Source: CAWBVG01 sp963792175 (lineage in GTDB: Bacteria; Acidobacteriota; Vicinamibacteria; Vicinamibacterales; CAVVIG01). From it: a stretch of 64,000 bases of DNA. Location of the stretch: positions 1 through 64,000 of the forward strand of contig CAWBVG010000039.1 in the NCBI GenBank assembly GCA_963792175.1, given 5' to 3'. The notes beneath the pieces were generated by a model. That model was given only the letters and a program-made list of their open reading frames with translations. It was not told the origin of the DNA and made no database searches. Numbering within the stretch: the stretch's first letter is position 1; every line of letters starts with the position of its first letter. Made by a program: the position numbers and the translations under genes. This document shows positions 19,797-29,269 of the stretch, piece after piece.

Positions 19797-21953
19797 ATGC
19801 CCTCGCGCTCGCGTACGGCCGTCGGCCGCAACGTCCTTCGCAAGGAAGGCGTGGAAAAGGTCGACCGGCGCCGCGCGCTACGTCGACGATCTGACGTTTC
19901 CCAGTCTTCTGCACGCCCGCACGGTCCGCTCGACGATTCCAGCTGGAGACATTCTCGACGTTCGCCTGAACTTCGACACGACGGGATTCACAGTCGTTGA
20001 CCATCGTGATATTCCGGGGCGGAACGTCGTCGCGCTGATCGACGACGATCAGCCGTGCCTGGCCGAGCGCGTCGTCCGTCACGTCGCCGAGCCGATCGTG
20101 CTGCTGGCCCACGAGGATCGCGACACGCTGATGGCCGCTGACGTGCAGATCTCATATCGTCCGGCGCTGCCGGTGTACGACCCGGCGACGTCGCCGATCA
20201 CATTCAAGACCATCACCATCGAGAAAGGCCGCGTCGAAGACGGATTCGCCGCCGCCGATGCGATCGTGGAGGGCGAATATCGCACCGGTCATCAGGAGCA
20301 GCTGTACATCGAGCCGAACGGCGTGATTGCGGTGTGGGACAACGGCGGCGTCATCGTCTATGGCTCGCTGCAGTGTCCGTACTACGTCCATCGGGCGCTG
20401 AAGGTCCTGCTCGGGCTGCCCGACGAAAAAGTCCGCGTCGTCCAGACCGAAACCGGCGGTGGCTTTGGCGGCAAGGAAGAATACCCGTCGATGATTGCCG
20501 GCCACGCGGCGCTTCTCGCCCGGAAGGCCGGGCGGCCGGTGAAGCTGATCTACGACCGCGTCGAGGACATGGTGGCGACGACGAAGCGCCACCCGGCGAT
20601 CGTCCGGCACCGCACCGGCGTCGCCCGCGATGGACGGCTGATGGCGATGGAGATCGACGCGATTATGGACGGCGGGGCCTACGCGACGCTCAGCGCCGTG
20701 GTCCTGTCGCGCGGCGTGATCCACGCGAGCGGTCCGTATCGCTGCGACCACGTCCGCATCCACGGGCGCGCGACGATGACGAACACGCCGCCCAACGGCG
20801 CGTTCCGCGGGTTCGGCGCGCCGCAGACGCAGTTCGCGATCGAAGTGCACATGGACCGGATTGCAGCCCGGCTCGGGCTCGATCCGGTGAAGGTGCGTGA
20901 AATCAACGCGCTGCGGCCCGGCGACACCACGGCGACGGGACAACGGCTCGGCAAGGATGCGAGCGCGCTGCAGGTGTTGCGCGAGGCGGTGAAGCGCACC
21001 GATTTCAGGCGGAAGTGGCGGGCGACCGGCTCGGGACAGCGAGTCGAAGGGGCATCGGCCTGTCGCTGTTCTTCCACGGTTCGGGCTTCACCGGCGGCGG
21101 CGAGGTGAAACTCGCGTCGAAGGCGACGCTCGCACTGACCGATCGCGGCGTCAGGATTTTCGTCGGCAGCACCGAGATCGGCCAGGGCACCCGGACGATG
21201 CACGCGCAGATTGTCGCCGACACGCTCGGGTCTGGCGTACGACGACGTCGAGGTGAACGCCGCCGATACCGGCGAAGTGCCCGACAGCGGTCCGACGGTC
21301 GCCTCGCGGACGTGCATGGTGGTGGGACGCATTCTGCAGCGCTGCGCGGAAGAGATGCGCGCAGCGCCTCGGCCGCCTCACACCGCGCGAGTACCTTCGC
21401 AAGCACGGTCCGCTCGTCATCACGAAGGAGTACGAGCGGCCTCAGGGTCTGTCGTGGGACGACACCAGCTATCAGGGCGACGCCTATGGCAGCTACGGAT
21501 GGGCGTGCGATGTCGTCGAGGTCGAAGTGGATCGCGACACCTGGGAGGTCAAGCCGCTCGTCGTTCACGTCCGTGCACGAGATCGGCAAGGCCATTCACC
21601 CGATGCTGACGCTGGGACAGATCGAGGGCGGCAGCGCGCAGGGACTCGGCTACGCGCTGCTCGAGGAGGTCGTGATGCGCGACGGCCGGATGGCCAACGC
21701 CTCGCTGACCAACTACATCATTCCGACGACGCTCGATACGCCGGCGATGGACATCGTGGTGCTCGAGAATCCGTACCCGCACGGTCCGTTCGGCGCGAAG
21801 GGCGTCGGCGAGATGCCGATCGACGGTCCGGCGCCGGCGGTGATCAACGCGTTGCGGCATGCCGGGTTCGACCTGCGCGGCATTCCGGCGACGCCGGAAA
21901 AGATCATGGCGCGCACGCAAAGGCTGATCGGCAGCAATGCGCCTCGATTCTGA
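19797..21953 (+). CDS. xdhA: Xanthine dehydrogenase molybdenum-binding subunit (frameshifted)
   Basis: About 715 residues over several frames (breaks near 19865, 21040, 21228, 21370 and 21578). It begins VLRKEGVEKV then TGAARYVDDL, the standard start of the family. Mo-cofactor motifs include QTETGGGFGGKEEYPSM, NGAFRGFGAPQTQFAIE, GSTEIGQGTRTMHAQI and FGAKGVGEMPIDGPAPA, whose Glu is the catalytic base. With the 2Fe-2S and FAD subunits directly downstream it should oxidise hypoxanthine and xanthine to urate, the entry to the purine pathway encoded just beyond. A -10-like CATAAT (19783-19788) ends 8 nt before the ATG. Confidence 0.87.
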
Positions 21954-22464
21954 ACGGCAAACGCGCGAACCTCGGCGTGCATCCGCTGAAGCGTCTGCTC
22001 GACGTGTTGCGCGAAGACTGCGCGCTCACCGGGACGAAGGAGGGCTGCGGAGAAGGCGAGTGCGGCGCGTGCACCGTGCTCGTCGACGGCGCGCCGGTCA
22101 ATTCCTGCCTGGTCCCCGCGCGCAGGTCGCCGGCACCCGCGTGACGACGATTGAAGGGTTGAGCGGGCGACACCCGCTGCAGCGGGCGTTCGTCGAGCAC
22201 GGCGGCGCGCAGTGCGGCATCTGCACGCCGGGGATGATCATGGCGGCCATCGCGCTCGGCCCTCGCCCAACGCTCCAGGACATGCGCGTCGGCCTCGCCG
22301 GCAATCTCTGCCGCTGCACGGGATACTCGGCGATCTACCGCTCGATTGAAGCGGCCGCGAAAAGCAAAAACCGCAGAGGACGCAGAGAGCGCAGAGCAAG
22401 AAACTCGATCATCGAACGACTGAACGTCGGAAACGCCGAATCGCTCGTGAAAACATCGCGGTGA
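21937..22464 (+). CDS. Xanthine dehydrogenase 2Fe-2S subunit (frameshifted)
   Basis: About 170 residues. Plant-ferredoxin-type cluster: GCGEGECGACTVLVDG plus NSCLV; second cluster: CGICTPGMI and LCRCTGY. It relays electrons from the Mo site to FAD. The ATG at 21937 overlaps the stop of the preceding subunit. Frame breaks near 21947 and 22115 interrupt the N-terminus and middle. The last 35 residues (KNRRGRRERRARNS onward) are encoded by a CCGCAGAG-type repeat rather than conserved family sequence, so the original stop has been replaced by repeat DNA. Confidence 0.87.
   Translation: MRLDSERQTREPRRASAEASARRVARRLRAHRDEGGLRRRRVRRVHRARRRRAGQFLPGPRAQVAGTRVTTIEGLSGRHPLQRAFVEHGGAQCGICTPGMIMAAIALGPRPTLQDMRVGLAGNLCRCTGYSAIYRSIEAAAKSKNRRGRRERRARNSIIERLNVGNAESLVKTSR
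22369..22400 (+). repeat. CCGCAGAG-family half element in a gene 3' end
   Basis: CCGCAGAGGACGCAGAGAGC units lie in the last codons of the 2Fe-2S subunit gene and encode an Arg-rich tail. Copies with both arms occur at 317-383 and 30254-30325. Confidence 0.7.
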
Positions 22465-22468
22465 TCTG

Positions 22469-23320
22469 ATGCCGCCGATTGTGTCGCATCGCACGCTGCT
22501 CGAACCGAAGTCGCTTCGCGACGCGCTCAAGATGCTGCGCGACGAAGGGCCGCTCACGCCGATGGCGGGGTGCACGGATCTCTACGTCGCGCTCAATTTC
22601 GGCACGCTGCAAGAGACGCGGTTTCTGAACCTGTGGCGGCTCGACGCGCTGCGGACCATCGAGATGCGCGGGGACCTGCTGTGCATCGGCGCGATGGCCA
22701 CGCACACGGACCTGATCCGATCGCCGTTGGTGCGCAGGCGCATCCCGATGCTGGCGGCGGCATCGAGCGAGGTGGGCGGCGTGCAGATTCAGAATCGCGG
22801 GACGCTCGGCGGCAACATCGCCAACGCCTCGCCCGCCGGCGACACCCTGCCCGCCTTGGCCGCCGCCGACGCGAGCGTGGTCCTGACGAGCGCCGCCGGC
22901 ACGCGCCGTGTCGCGTTTTCCGCGTTCTACACCGGCTACCGCGCCACGGTTCGGCGGCCGGACGAGCTGATTGCTGGGGTCGAGGTTCCAGTCTTGCGCG
23001 GCCGGCAGGCGTTCCGGAAAGTCGGGACGCGCGCCGCCCAGGCCATCTCGAAGGTCGTGATGGCCGCGCGTTTCGAGCCCGCGCGAGGATCGGGCCCCGC
23101 AGTCGTTCGCGTCGCGTTCGGCAGCGTCGCGCCGACGGTCGTACGCGCGACACGGACCGAGGCCGCGCTTGCCGCCGGACAGCCACTCGACCTCGCACTC
23201 GGCATCCTGGCCGAGGAGATTGCGCCCATCGACGATATCCGCTCCACGGCCGTGTACCGGCGCCGCGTTGCGTCCAATCTGCTCGCGCGCTTTTGGACAA
23301 GTAAGAAGTCTGAAGTCTGA
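22469..23320 (+). CDS. Xanthine dehydrogenase FAD-binding subunit
   Basis: 283 residues, intact. FAD-binding PCMH-type motifs: LTPMAGCTDLYVAL, CIGAMATHTDLI and the phosphate loop IQNRGTLGGNIANASPAGDT. The C-terminal domain (KVGTRAAQAISKVVMAARF) is typical of the CO dehydrogenase flavoprotein C-terminal fold. It accepts electrons from the 2Fe-2S subunit and reduces NAD. It starts at ATG 22469, 4 nt after the previous stop, and completes a three-gene xdh operon in the order Mo, Fe-S, FAD. The last residues (TSKKSEV) run into a tandem repeat. Confidence 0.92.
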   Translation: MPPIVSHRTLLEPKSLRDALKMLRDEGPLTPMAGCTDLYVALNFGTLQETRFLNLWRLDALRTIEMRGDLLCIGAMATHTDLIRSPLVRRRIPMLAAASSEVGGVQIQNRGTLGGNIANASPAGDTLPALAAADASVVLTSAAGTRRVAFSAFYTGYRATVRRPDELIAGVEVPVLRGRQAFRKVGTRAAQAISKVVMAARFEPARGSGPAVVRVAFGSVAPTVVRATRTEAALAAGQPLDLALGILAEEIAPIDDIRSTAVYRRRVASNLLARFWTSKKSEV

Positions 23321-23379
23321 AGTCTGAAGTCTGAGTTCGACGTCCGAAGTCGGAGCAGACTTCAAACTTCAAACTTTCA
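23299..23379 (+). repeat. AAGTCTG-family palindrome
   Basis: Tandem GAAGTCTGAAGTCTGA on the left and CAGACTTCAAACTTCAAACT on the right form inverted arms around a GC-rich centre. It separates the xdh operon from the glycosyltransferase gene and may terminate transcription. A relative lies inside allantoinase at 28906-28990. Confidence 0.8.
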
Positions 23380-23381
23380 GG

Positions 23382-23387
23382 TACAAT
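23382..23387 (+). promoter_or_regulatory. -10-like box TACAAT for the glycosyltransferase
   Basis: TACAAT directly follows the palindromic repeat and ends 26 nt before the ATG at 23414. A short leader is implied. Confidence 0.4.
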
Positions 23388-23413
23388 AGAAACTCCCTCA
23401 CGATCGTTCCCGC

Positions 23414-24667
23414 ATGAGAGCCGCCGTTGTCGCACTAGGAGACCTGGGCCGGAGCGCACGCATGCTGTACCACGCGCGCGCGCTGGCCGCGTCGGGCGTG
23501 GACGTCGACCTCGTCGGCTTCGAAGGGACGCCGGTGCCGAAGACGATCAGCGGCGATCCACGGATCAGCATTCATCGCCTGAATCCGGCAACGCTGCGGC
23601 GCGGCGCGTTTTCGGGATCCATCTATGCGGTCGCGGGCCTGCTCGACGCCGCGGGCCAGGGCTTCCGGCTGTGGCGCGTGCTGCGCCGGCTGCCGCAGCC
23701 GAACCTGGTGCTGGTGCAGAATCCGCCGGCGTTTCCGACGCTGATGGTCACGTGGTTTTCGCTGCGGCGGCGCGGCGTCCGCTTCGTCATCGACTGGCAC
23801 AACCTCGGCTTCACGCTGCTGCGTCTGCGGCTGGGTCAGTGGCATCCGGCGGTCAGGTTCGCGCGCTGGTTCGAGCGCCATGATGCGCGCCGTGCCGACG
23901 CCAATCTGTCGGTCTCACGGGGCCTTGCGGCATTCCTGGAAAGCCGCTTCGGCGTGCAGCACACCCGTGTGCTCTACGATCGGCCCGCCTCGACATTCGT
24001 GCCGATCGAGCGTGCCGAGCGCGAGCGGTTCCGGCAAGCGCTCTTCACGCGGCTCGGCGTGCATGCCGGCGTCGTCGGCTTCGTCGTGTGTCCGACGAGC
24101 TGGACCGAAGACGAGGATTTCGACCTCATCATCGACGCCGTGCCGTGGCTCGAAGAGCGCATTCGCGGATGGGAAGCGGCGTCGCCCGGGCGCCGCTTTC
24201 CGGACCTCGTCGTGCTGGTCACTGGCGACGGCGCGCGCCGCGCCGAATTCGAGCGGCGTTTCGCCGGTCTGCCCGCGCGCCGCGTCCAGCTGCGCGCGCG
24301 ATGGCTCGAGCCCGAGGACTATCCGCGCGTCGTTGGCAGTGCGGACTTGGGGCTGTGCCTCCATCGATCCTCGTCGGGGCTCGACATTCCGATGAAGGTG
24401 GCGGACCTCTTCGGCGCCGGCGTGCCGGTCTGCGCGCTCGATTACGGCGCCTGCCTGGCCGAGCGTGTGCGTCATGGCGACAACGGCCTGCTGTTCTCGA
24501 CGGCCCGTCAACTGGCCGACGTCCTGTTCGATCTGTTCGAGACCTATCCGGCCGACCAGTCGTCGCTCGACCGTTTGCGCAACGGCGCGCGCAAGTCCGC
24601 GCGACCGACGTGGGAAGAAGGCTGGGTGCGCGACGCGAAGCCGGTGCTCCTGCCCGGGCAGCCCTAA
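23414..24667 (+). CDS. ALG1-like beta-1,4-mannosyltransferase family protein (GT33-like)
   Basis: 417 residues, intact. The order and wording of motifs follow eukaryotic ALG1: ALGDLGRSARMLYHARALA, VDLVGFEGTPVP, LVQNPPAFPTLMV, FVIDWHNLGFTLL, ADANLSVSRG, LYDRPASTF, TSWTEDEDFDLIIDAV, LVTGDGARR, WLEPEDYPRVVGSADLGL, and LHRSSSGLDIPMKVADLFG. ALG1 adds the first mannose to chitobiosyl-diphosphodolichol at the ER. The bacterial protein lacks an obvious N-terminal membrane anchor, and its acceptor is unknown; a polyprenyl-linked sugar is plausible. It stands alone between the xdh and pyrimidine genes, with no other glycan genes nearby. Confidence 0.8.
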   Translation: MRAAVVALGDLGRSARMLYHARALAASGVDVDLVGFEGTPVPKTISGDPRISIHRLNPATLRRGAFSGSIYAVAGLLDAAGQGFRLWRVLRRLPQPNLVLVQNPPAFPTLMVTWFSLRRRGVRFVIDWHNLGFTLLRLRLGQWHPAVRFARWFERHDARRADANLSVSRGLAAFLESRFGVQHTRVLYDRPASTFVPIERAERERFRQALFTRLGVHAGVVGFVVCPTSWTEDEDFDLIIDAVPWLEERIRGWEAASPGRRFPDLVVLVTGDGARRAEFERRFAGLPARRVQLRARWLEPEDYPRVVGSADLGLCLHRSSSGLDIPMKVADLFGAGVPVCALDYGACLAERVRHGDNGLLFSTARQLADVLFDLFETYPADQSSLDRLRNGARKSARPTWEEGWVRDAKPVLLPGQP

Positions 24668-24738
24668 CCGCCTTCGCCAAGGCTGCGGCGAGTCTCGCCG
24701 TAGCTCGCGCAGTGGTGGACGCGAGCGGTGGCGGAAGG
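24668..24738 (+). repeat. CCTTCGCCAAGGCTGCGGCG-type element
   Basis: The gap after the glycosyltransferase holds CCGCCTTCGCCAAGGCTGCG, CTCGCGCAGTGGTGGACG and GCGAGCGGTGGCGG, an imperfectly self-complementary block. It resembles the CCTTCGC-GCTTCGGCGAG elements at 40948-41002 and 48366-48402. Confidence 0.5.
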
Positions 24739-24743
24739 GCACA

Positions 24744-24749
24744 TATAAT
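24744..24749 (+). promoter_or_regulatory. -10 box TATAAT for mmsA
   Basis: A consensus TATAAT ends 23 nt before the ATG at 24773. No -35 resembling TTGACA is seen at 17 nt. Confidence 0.5.
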
Positions 24750-24772
24750 GAGCGTTTCCTGAGGGATCGCTC

Positions 24773-26248
24773 ATGCCGGATGTGGCCAGCCGTTCAGACG
24801 TGGAAGTCCTCGACAACTTCATCGGCGGGCGCTGGGTCAGCGCTCAGACGACCGAATTCTTCGACGTGCACAACCCTGCGGTCGGCGACGTCATCGGACG
24901 GACACCGCTGTCGACCGGCGCCGATGTCGACGCCGCCGTGCGGGCGGCGACCGACGCGTTTCCCGCCTGGCGCGACACGCCGGTCAACGCGCGCGCGCAG
25001 GTGCTCTACCGCTTCAAGGCGCTGCTCGAACAGAACTTCGAGGAGATGGCCCGCATCGTCACCACCGAGCATGGCAAGACGCTCGACGAGGCGCGCGGCA
25101 GCGTCAGGCGCGGCATCGAATGCGTCGAGGTGGCCTGCGGCGCGCCCTCGCTGATGCAGGGCTTTGGCCTGGAAGACATCTCGCAGGGGATCGACTGCCA
25201 TGTCGTGCGCCAGCCCCTCGGCGTCTGCGCCGCCATCGCGCCTTTCAACTTTCCGGCGATGGTGCCGATGTGGTTTCTGCCGTTTGCGATTGCCACCGGC
25301 AACACCTTCGTCCTGAAGCCATCGGAGCAGGTTCCGCTCTCGCAGCGCAAGATGGTGGACCTGCTGAGTCGCTGCGACCTGCCATCCGGCGTCGTCAACA
25401 TCGTCAACGGCGGCCGCGACGTCGTCAATGCCATCTGCGATCACCCGGGTATTCGCGCCGTGTCGTTCGTCGGCTCGACTCCGGTTGCGAAACACGTCTA
25501 TCAGCGCGGGACGCACGCGGGAAAGCGGGTTCAGGCTCTCGGCGGCGCGAAAAATTTCGTCGTCGTCATGCCGGACGCGAACTTCGATCGGTCGATCGGC
25601 ATCATCACCGAATCCTTCTACGGCTGCGCGGGCGAGCGATGCCTCGCCGGCAGCATGCTGGTGCCGGTCGGCGACGCACACGTCGAGTCGCGCGATCGCC
25701 TGGTAGCCAGTGCACGGGCGCTGAAGGTCGGTGATGGCACGGAACCCGGCGTGACGATGGGACCGGTCATCAGCGCCGGGCACAAGGAGCGCGTGCTGGG
25801 CTTCATCGACAAGGGCGTCGCCGAAGGCGCGAAACTGCTGGTGGACGGGCGCGGCACGCGGGTGGCGGATCGGCCCCGGGGATATTTCGTGGGCCCGACC
25901 ATTTTCGACGACGTGTCGCCGAAGATGTCGATCGGGCACGACGAGATCTTCGGACCGGTCGCGTCGATCTGTCCGGTGAAGACGCTGGACGAAGCCATCG
26001 CGATGATGAAGGCGCATCCCAACGCGAACGCGACGTCGATCTTCACGTCGAGCGGCAAGGCGGCCCGTGAGTTTGCGAAGCACGCCACGGCGTCGATGGT
26101 CGGCGTCAATATCGGCGTCGCGGCGCCGATGGCGTATTTCCCGTTCGGCGGCGCGAAGGACAGTTTCTTCGGCGACCTGAAGGCGCACGGGCGCGACGGG
26201 ATTGAGTTCTATACGGACAAGAAGGTCACGATCAGCCGCTGGTTCTAA
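24773..26248 (+). CDS. mmsA: CoA-acylating methylmalonate-semialdehyde dehydrogenase
   Basis: 491 residues, intact. Aldehyde dehydrogenase fold with APFNFPAMVPMWFLPFAIAT, FVLKPSEQVPLS, SFVGSTPVAKH and the catalytic Cys in GCAGERCLAGS. This wording is specific to the CoA-dependent MmsA class, which converts malonate semialdehyde or methylmalonate semialdehyde with CoA and NAD to acetyl- or propionyl-CoA. Beside dihydropyrimidinase and PreA, the likely job is removing malonate semialdehyde made from beta-alanine in reductive pyrimidine breakdown; valine and inositol catabolism are alternatives. Confidence 0.93.
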   Translation: MPDVASRSDVEVLDNFIGGRWVSAQTTEFFDVHNPAVGDVIGRTPLSTGADVDAAVRAATDAFPAWRDTPVNARAQVLYRFKALLEQNFEEMARIVTTEHGKTLDEARGSVRRGIECVEVACGAPSLMQGFGLEDISQGIDCHVVRQPLGVCAAIAPFNFPAMVPMWFLPFAIATGNTFVLKPSEQVPLSQRKMVDLLSRCDLPSGVVNIVNGGRDVVNAICDHPGIRAVSFVGSTPVAKHVYQRGTHAGKRVQALGGAKNFVVVMPDANFDRSIGIITESFYGCAGERCLAGSMLVPVGDAHVESRDRLVASARALKVGDGTEPGVTMGPVISAGHKERVLGFIDKGVAEGAKLLVDGRGTRVADRPRGYFVGPTIFDDVSPKMSIGHDEIFGPVASICPVKTLDEAIAMMKAHPNANATSIFTSSGKAAREFAKHATASMVGVNIGVAAPMAYFPFGGAKDSFFGDLKAHGRDGIEFYTDKKVTISRWF

Positions 26249-26253
26249 GAACG

Positions 26254-26349
26254 AGTCGGGGCTGGGGGCTAGGGGCTAGCTGTCACGGGAGCGGCGGGGC
26301 TGGGGGCTAGCCGATGCGAGCTCGGAGGCTTCGGGAGGCCTAGGGCTAG
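26254..26349 (+). repeat. TAGGG-family element (A5)
   Basis: Two GGGGCTGGGGGCTAG units in the same orientation lie 35-40 nt apart with GGCCTAGGGCTAGC at the right end. It fills the mmsA-hydA gap. Confidence 0.75.
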
Positions 26350-26360
26350 CGGAAAACGAC

Positions 26361-27837
26361 ATGCGAACGCTCATAAAAAACGGCACGGTCGTCACGGCGA
26401 CGGATCAATACAAGGGCGACATCCTCGTCGACGGCGAGACGATCAGCGTCATTGGCACCGCCCTCGACATCCACGCCGACAAGGTGATCGACGCGGCCGG
26501 CAAGTACGTGCTGCCGGGCGGCATCGACGTGCACACTCACCTCGATATGCCGTTTGGCGGCGCCACCTCGGCTGACGACTTCGAGACCGGCACTCGAGCC
26601 GCCGCGTTCGGCGGCACGACCTCGATCGTCGACTTCGCGATTCAGGTACAAGGGTCAGACCCTTCACCACGCCTGGGAAACGTGGATGAAGAAGGCCGAG
26701 GGCAAGGCCGTCGTGGACTACGGCTTCCACATGATCATGACCGACATGAACGATCAGGTGGAGCAGGAGATGGACGCGCTGGTCCGTCAAGGCGTGACCT
26801 CGTTCAAGCTGTTCATGGCCTATCGCGGCATCTTCATGCTCGACGACGGGAGCATCTTCAAGGCGCTGCTGCGGACCGGCCAAAACGGCGGCACGATCTG
26901 CATGCACGCCGAGAACGGCGACGTCATCGACGTCCTCGTCCAGCGCGCGCTCGCCGCCGGCCACACCGCGCCCAAGTACCATGCGCTGACGCGCCCGCCG
27001 CGCGCCGAAGCCGAGGCGACGCACCGCGCGATCGCGCTCGCCGAAATCGCCGACGTCCCGATTTACATCGTCCACTTGTCGGCGGCCGAGGCGCTCGAGA
27101 AGGTCACCGAGGCGCGCGACCGGGGCCTGCTCGCGTACGCCGAGACGTGCCCGCAGTATCTGTTCCTGTCGTATGACAACTACGAGGAGCCGGACTTCGG
27201 CGGCTCGAAGTACGTGATGAGCCCGCCGCTGCGCGACAAGGCGAAGCAGGATCAGCTGTGGCGGGGACTCAAGTTCAACGACCTGCAGTGTGTCTCCACC
27301 GATCATTGCCCGTTCTGCATGAAGGAAAAGCGGCTCGGCGAGAACGATTTCTCGAAGATCCCGAACGGCGCACCCGGCATCGAAACGCGCATGAGCCTGG
27401 TCTACGACGGCGGCGTCCGAGCGGGCCGGATATCCCTGAACCGGTTCGTGGAGCTGACCTCCACCTCGCCTGCGAAGATCTTCGGCCTCTTTCCACGCAA
27501 AGGCACGATTGCGCCAGGCTCGGACGCCGACATCGTCGTGTTCGATCCCAACCGGACCATTACGCTCTCGGCGAAGACGCTGCACATGAACGTCGACTAC
27601 AACCCGTACGAAGGGCGCCAGGTGACCGGCGCGACAGACACCGTGCTGTCGCGGGGCCGAGTGATCATCGAGGACGGGAAGTTCGTCGGGACGCGCGGGC
27701 GCCGGATCGTTCCTGAAACGTGCGACACGGAGCTAGTGGCAGTTCGAATCAAACACCACTTGCCAGACACGAAGCACGAAGTCTTGAATTTCTTGCGTTT
27801 CGTGTCTTCGTGCCTTTGTGTTGATAGTCGACGGTGA
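26361..27837 (+). CDS. hydA: Dihydropyrimidinase (one frameshift)
   Basis: About 490 residues. Metal-site HxH in GGIDVHTHLDM, carbamylated Lys in VTSFKLFMAYRGIFML, His ligands in CMHAEN and YIVHLSAAEAL, and Asp in VSTDHCPFCM. It opens the ring of dihydrouracil or dihydrothymine to N-carbamoyl-beta-amino acids. One frame break near 26655 (IVDFAIQ to QTLHHAWE). The last 25 residues or so (HLPDTKHEVLNFLRF onward) are encoded by a palindromic repeat, beyond the normal family end at RRIVPE. The stop overlaps the ATG or GTG region of allantoinase. Confidence 0.92.
27764..27822 (+). repeat. CTTCGTG-family palindrome in hydA 3' end
   Basis: GACACGAAGCACGAAG and CGTTTCGTGTCTTCGTG are inverted arms around a short centre. 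It lies within the reading frame and replaces the normal C-terminus of dihydropyrimidinase; the other copy is 12419-12512. Confidence 0.8.
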
Positions 27838-29269
27838 TAGTACGCAGCCGGCGAATCGTCCTGCCGGATGGTGTCCGCCCGGCCACGATCCACATCCAGG
27901 ACGGAATAATCACTCGCATCGGACCGTACGAAGACTGGAGCGATGCGAACGACAGCTACGACGCCGGCGACCTCGTCGTCTCGCCTGGCATTGTCGACAC
28001 CCATGTCCACGTCAACGAGCCGGGCCGCACCGATTGGGAGGGGTTCGACACCGCGACGCGGGCGGCGGCGGCCGGTGGCGTCACGACGGTCGTCGACATG
28101 CCGCTGAACAGCGTGCCGGCGACGACGACCGCGGCGGCGCTCGAGGCCAAGCGGACGGCGGCGCGCGGGCAGTGTCACGTCGACGTCGCGTTCTGGGGCG
28201 GCGTCGTGCCTGGCAACGCCGCGCACCTCGAAGAGCTCGTCGAGGCGGGCGTTCGCGGCTTCAAGTGTTTTCTGGTGCCGTCGGGGGTCGACGAATTCCC
28301 CGCGGTCGACGAACGCGATCTTCGCGAAGCCTTACCAATCCTGTCCCGACGTCGAGTACCGCTGCTCGTCCATGCGGAGGCGCCGGCGTTGATTCGGGGC
28401 GGACACATTGGTCCGCCCCTACGTCCGGACGGCAATCGTGTAGGGCCGACCTACGTGTCGGCCCTGGCTCCTACGCAACGCTATCTCGCCACGCGTCCGC
28501 CTGAGGCGGAGGTCGACAGCGATTCGGATGATCGCGCGTCTTGCGCGGGAATTCGCGGCGCGAGTACACATCGTCCATGTCGCATCGGCCGACGCGGCCG
28601 ACGAGGTGGCGCGCGCAAAGGCGGACGGCGTCGCCATCACCGCCGAAACGTGCCCGCACTACCTGACGTTCGCCGCCGAAGACATCCCGGACGGTGCAAC
28701 CGAATTCAAGTGCGCGCCGCCGGTCCGCGAGGCGCGTCACCGAGCGGCGCTCTGGAGTGCCCTGCGCCACGGCACTCTCGACCTCGTCGCCACCGATCAT
28801 TCGCCGGCGCCGCCGGCGCTAAAATGCCCGGGCGACTTTATGAAGGCGTGGGGCGGGATCGCTTCGCTCGAACTTTCGCTCGCCGCAGTGTGGACCGCTC
28901 GCGAAGTGTCAAGTATCAAGGCTCAACTCTCAGAGTCGCCGAGCGCTGAGCGCTCTCTGAGCCTTGAGACTTCAGACTTGAGAGTTGATCTGTGTTCTGC
29001 GGCCGGCTGGATGAGCGAAGCGCCGGCCAGACTCGCCGGCCTCGGCGACCGTAAGGGCCGAATCGCCGCCGGGCTACGACGCGGATCTCGTTGTCTGGGA
29101 TCCTGACGCGGCGTGGACCGTCGATCCCTCGCGGCTGCAGCAGCGGCACAAGGTGACGCCCTACGCGGGCCGTCGCCTGGTTGGACACGTGCAGACAACA
29201 TTTCTCCGCGGCACGCCGGTGTGGCGGGACGGCCAGCTCATCGCCGTCGGATCGGGTGACCTGCTATGA
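27834..29269 (+). CDS. allB: Allantoinase (frameshifted, two repeat insertions)
   Basis: Cyclic amidohydrolase that converts allantoin to allantoate. Motifs: GIVDTHVHVNEPG (HxH), GVRGFKCFLVPSG (carbamylated Lys), LLVHAEAP, HIVHVASADAAD, CPHYLTF and ATDHSPAP. Frame breaks near 28515 and 29078. Two segments do not match the family and coincide with repeats: LIRGGHIGPPLRPDGN (28393-28465) after LLVHAEAPA, and the stretch between VWTAREV and WMSEAPARLAGL (28906-28990). Both keep frame. It starts at GTG 27834 overlapping hydA, and its TGA overlaps the allantoicase ATG, so hydA-allB-alc are tightly coupled. Confidence 0.88.
28393..28465 (+). repeat. Intragenic GGTCCGCCCCTAC palindrome
   Basis: GGGGCGGACACATTGGTCCG then CCCC forms one hairpin; TAGGGCCGACCTACG and TGTCGGCCCT form a second. 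Both lie in the allantoinase gene in frame and encode residues absent from the family pattern. Confidence 0.75.
28906..28990 (+). repeat. Intragenic AAGTCTG-family palindrome
   Basis: AAGGCTCAACTCTCAGAG on the left and CTCTGAGCCTTGAGACTTCA and TTGAGAGTTGAT on the right pair across the element. It adds about 30 residues to allantoinase between conserved AVWTARE and WMSEAPARLAG. Confidence 0.75.
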
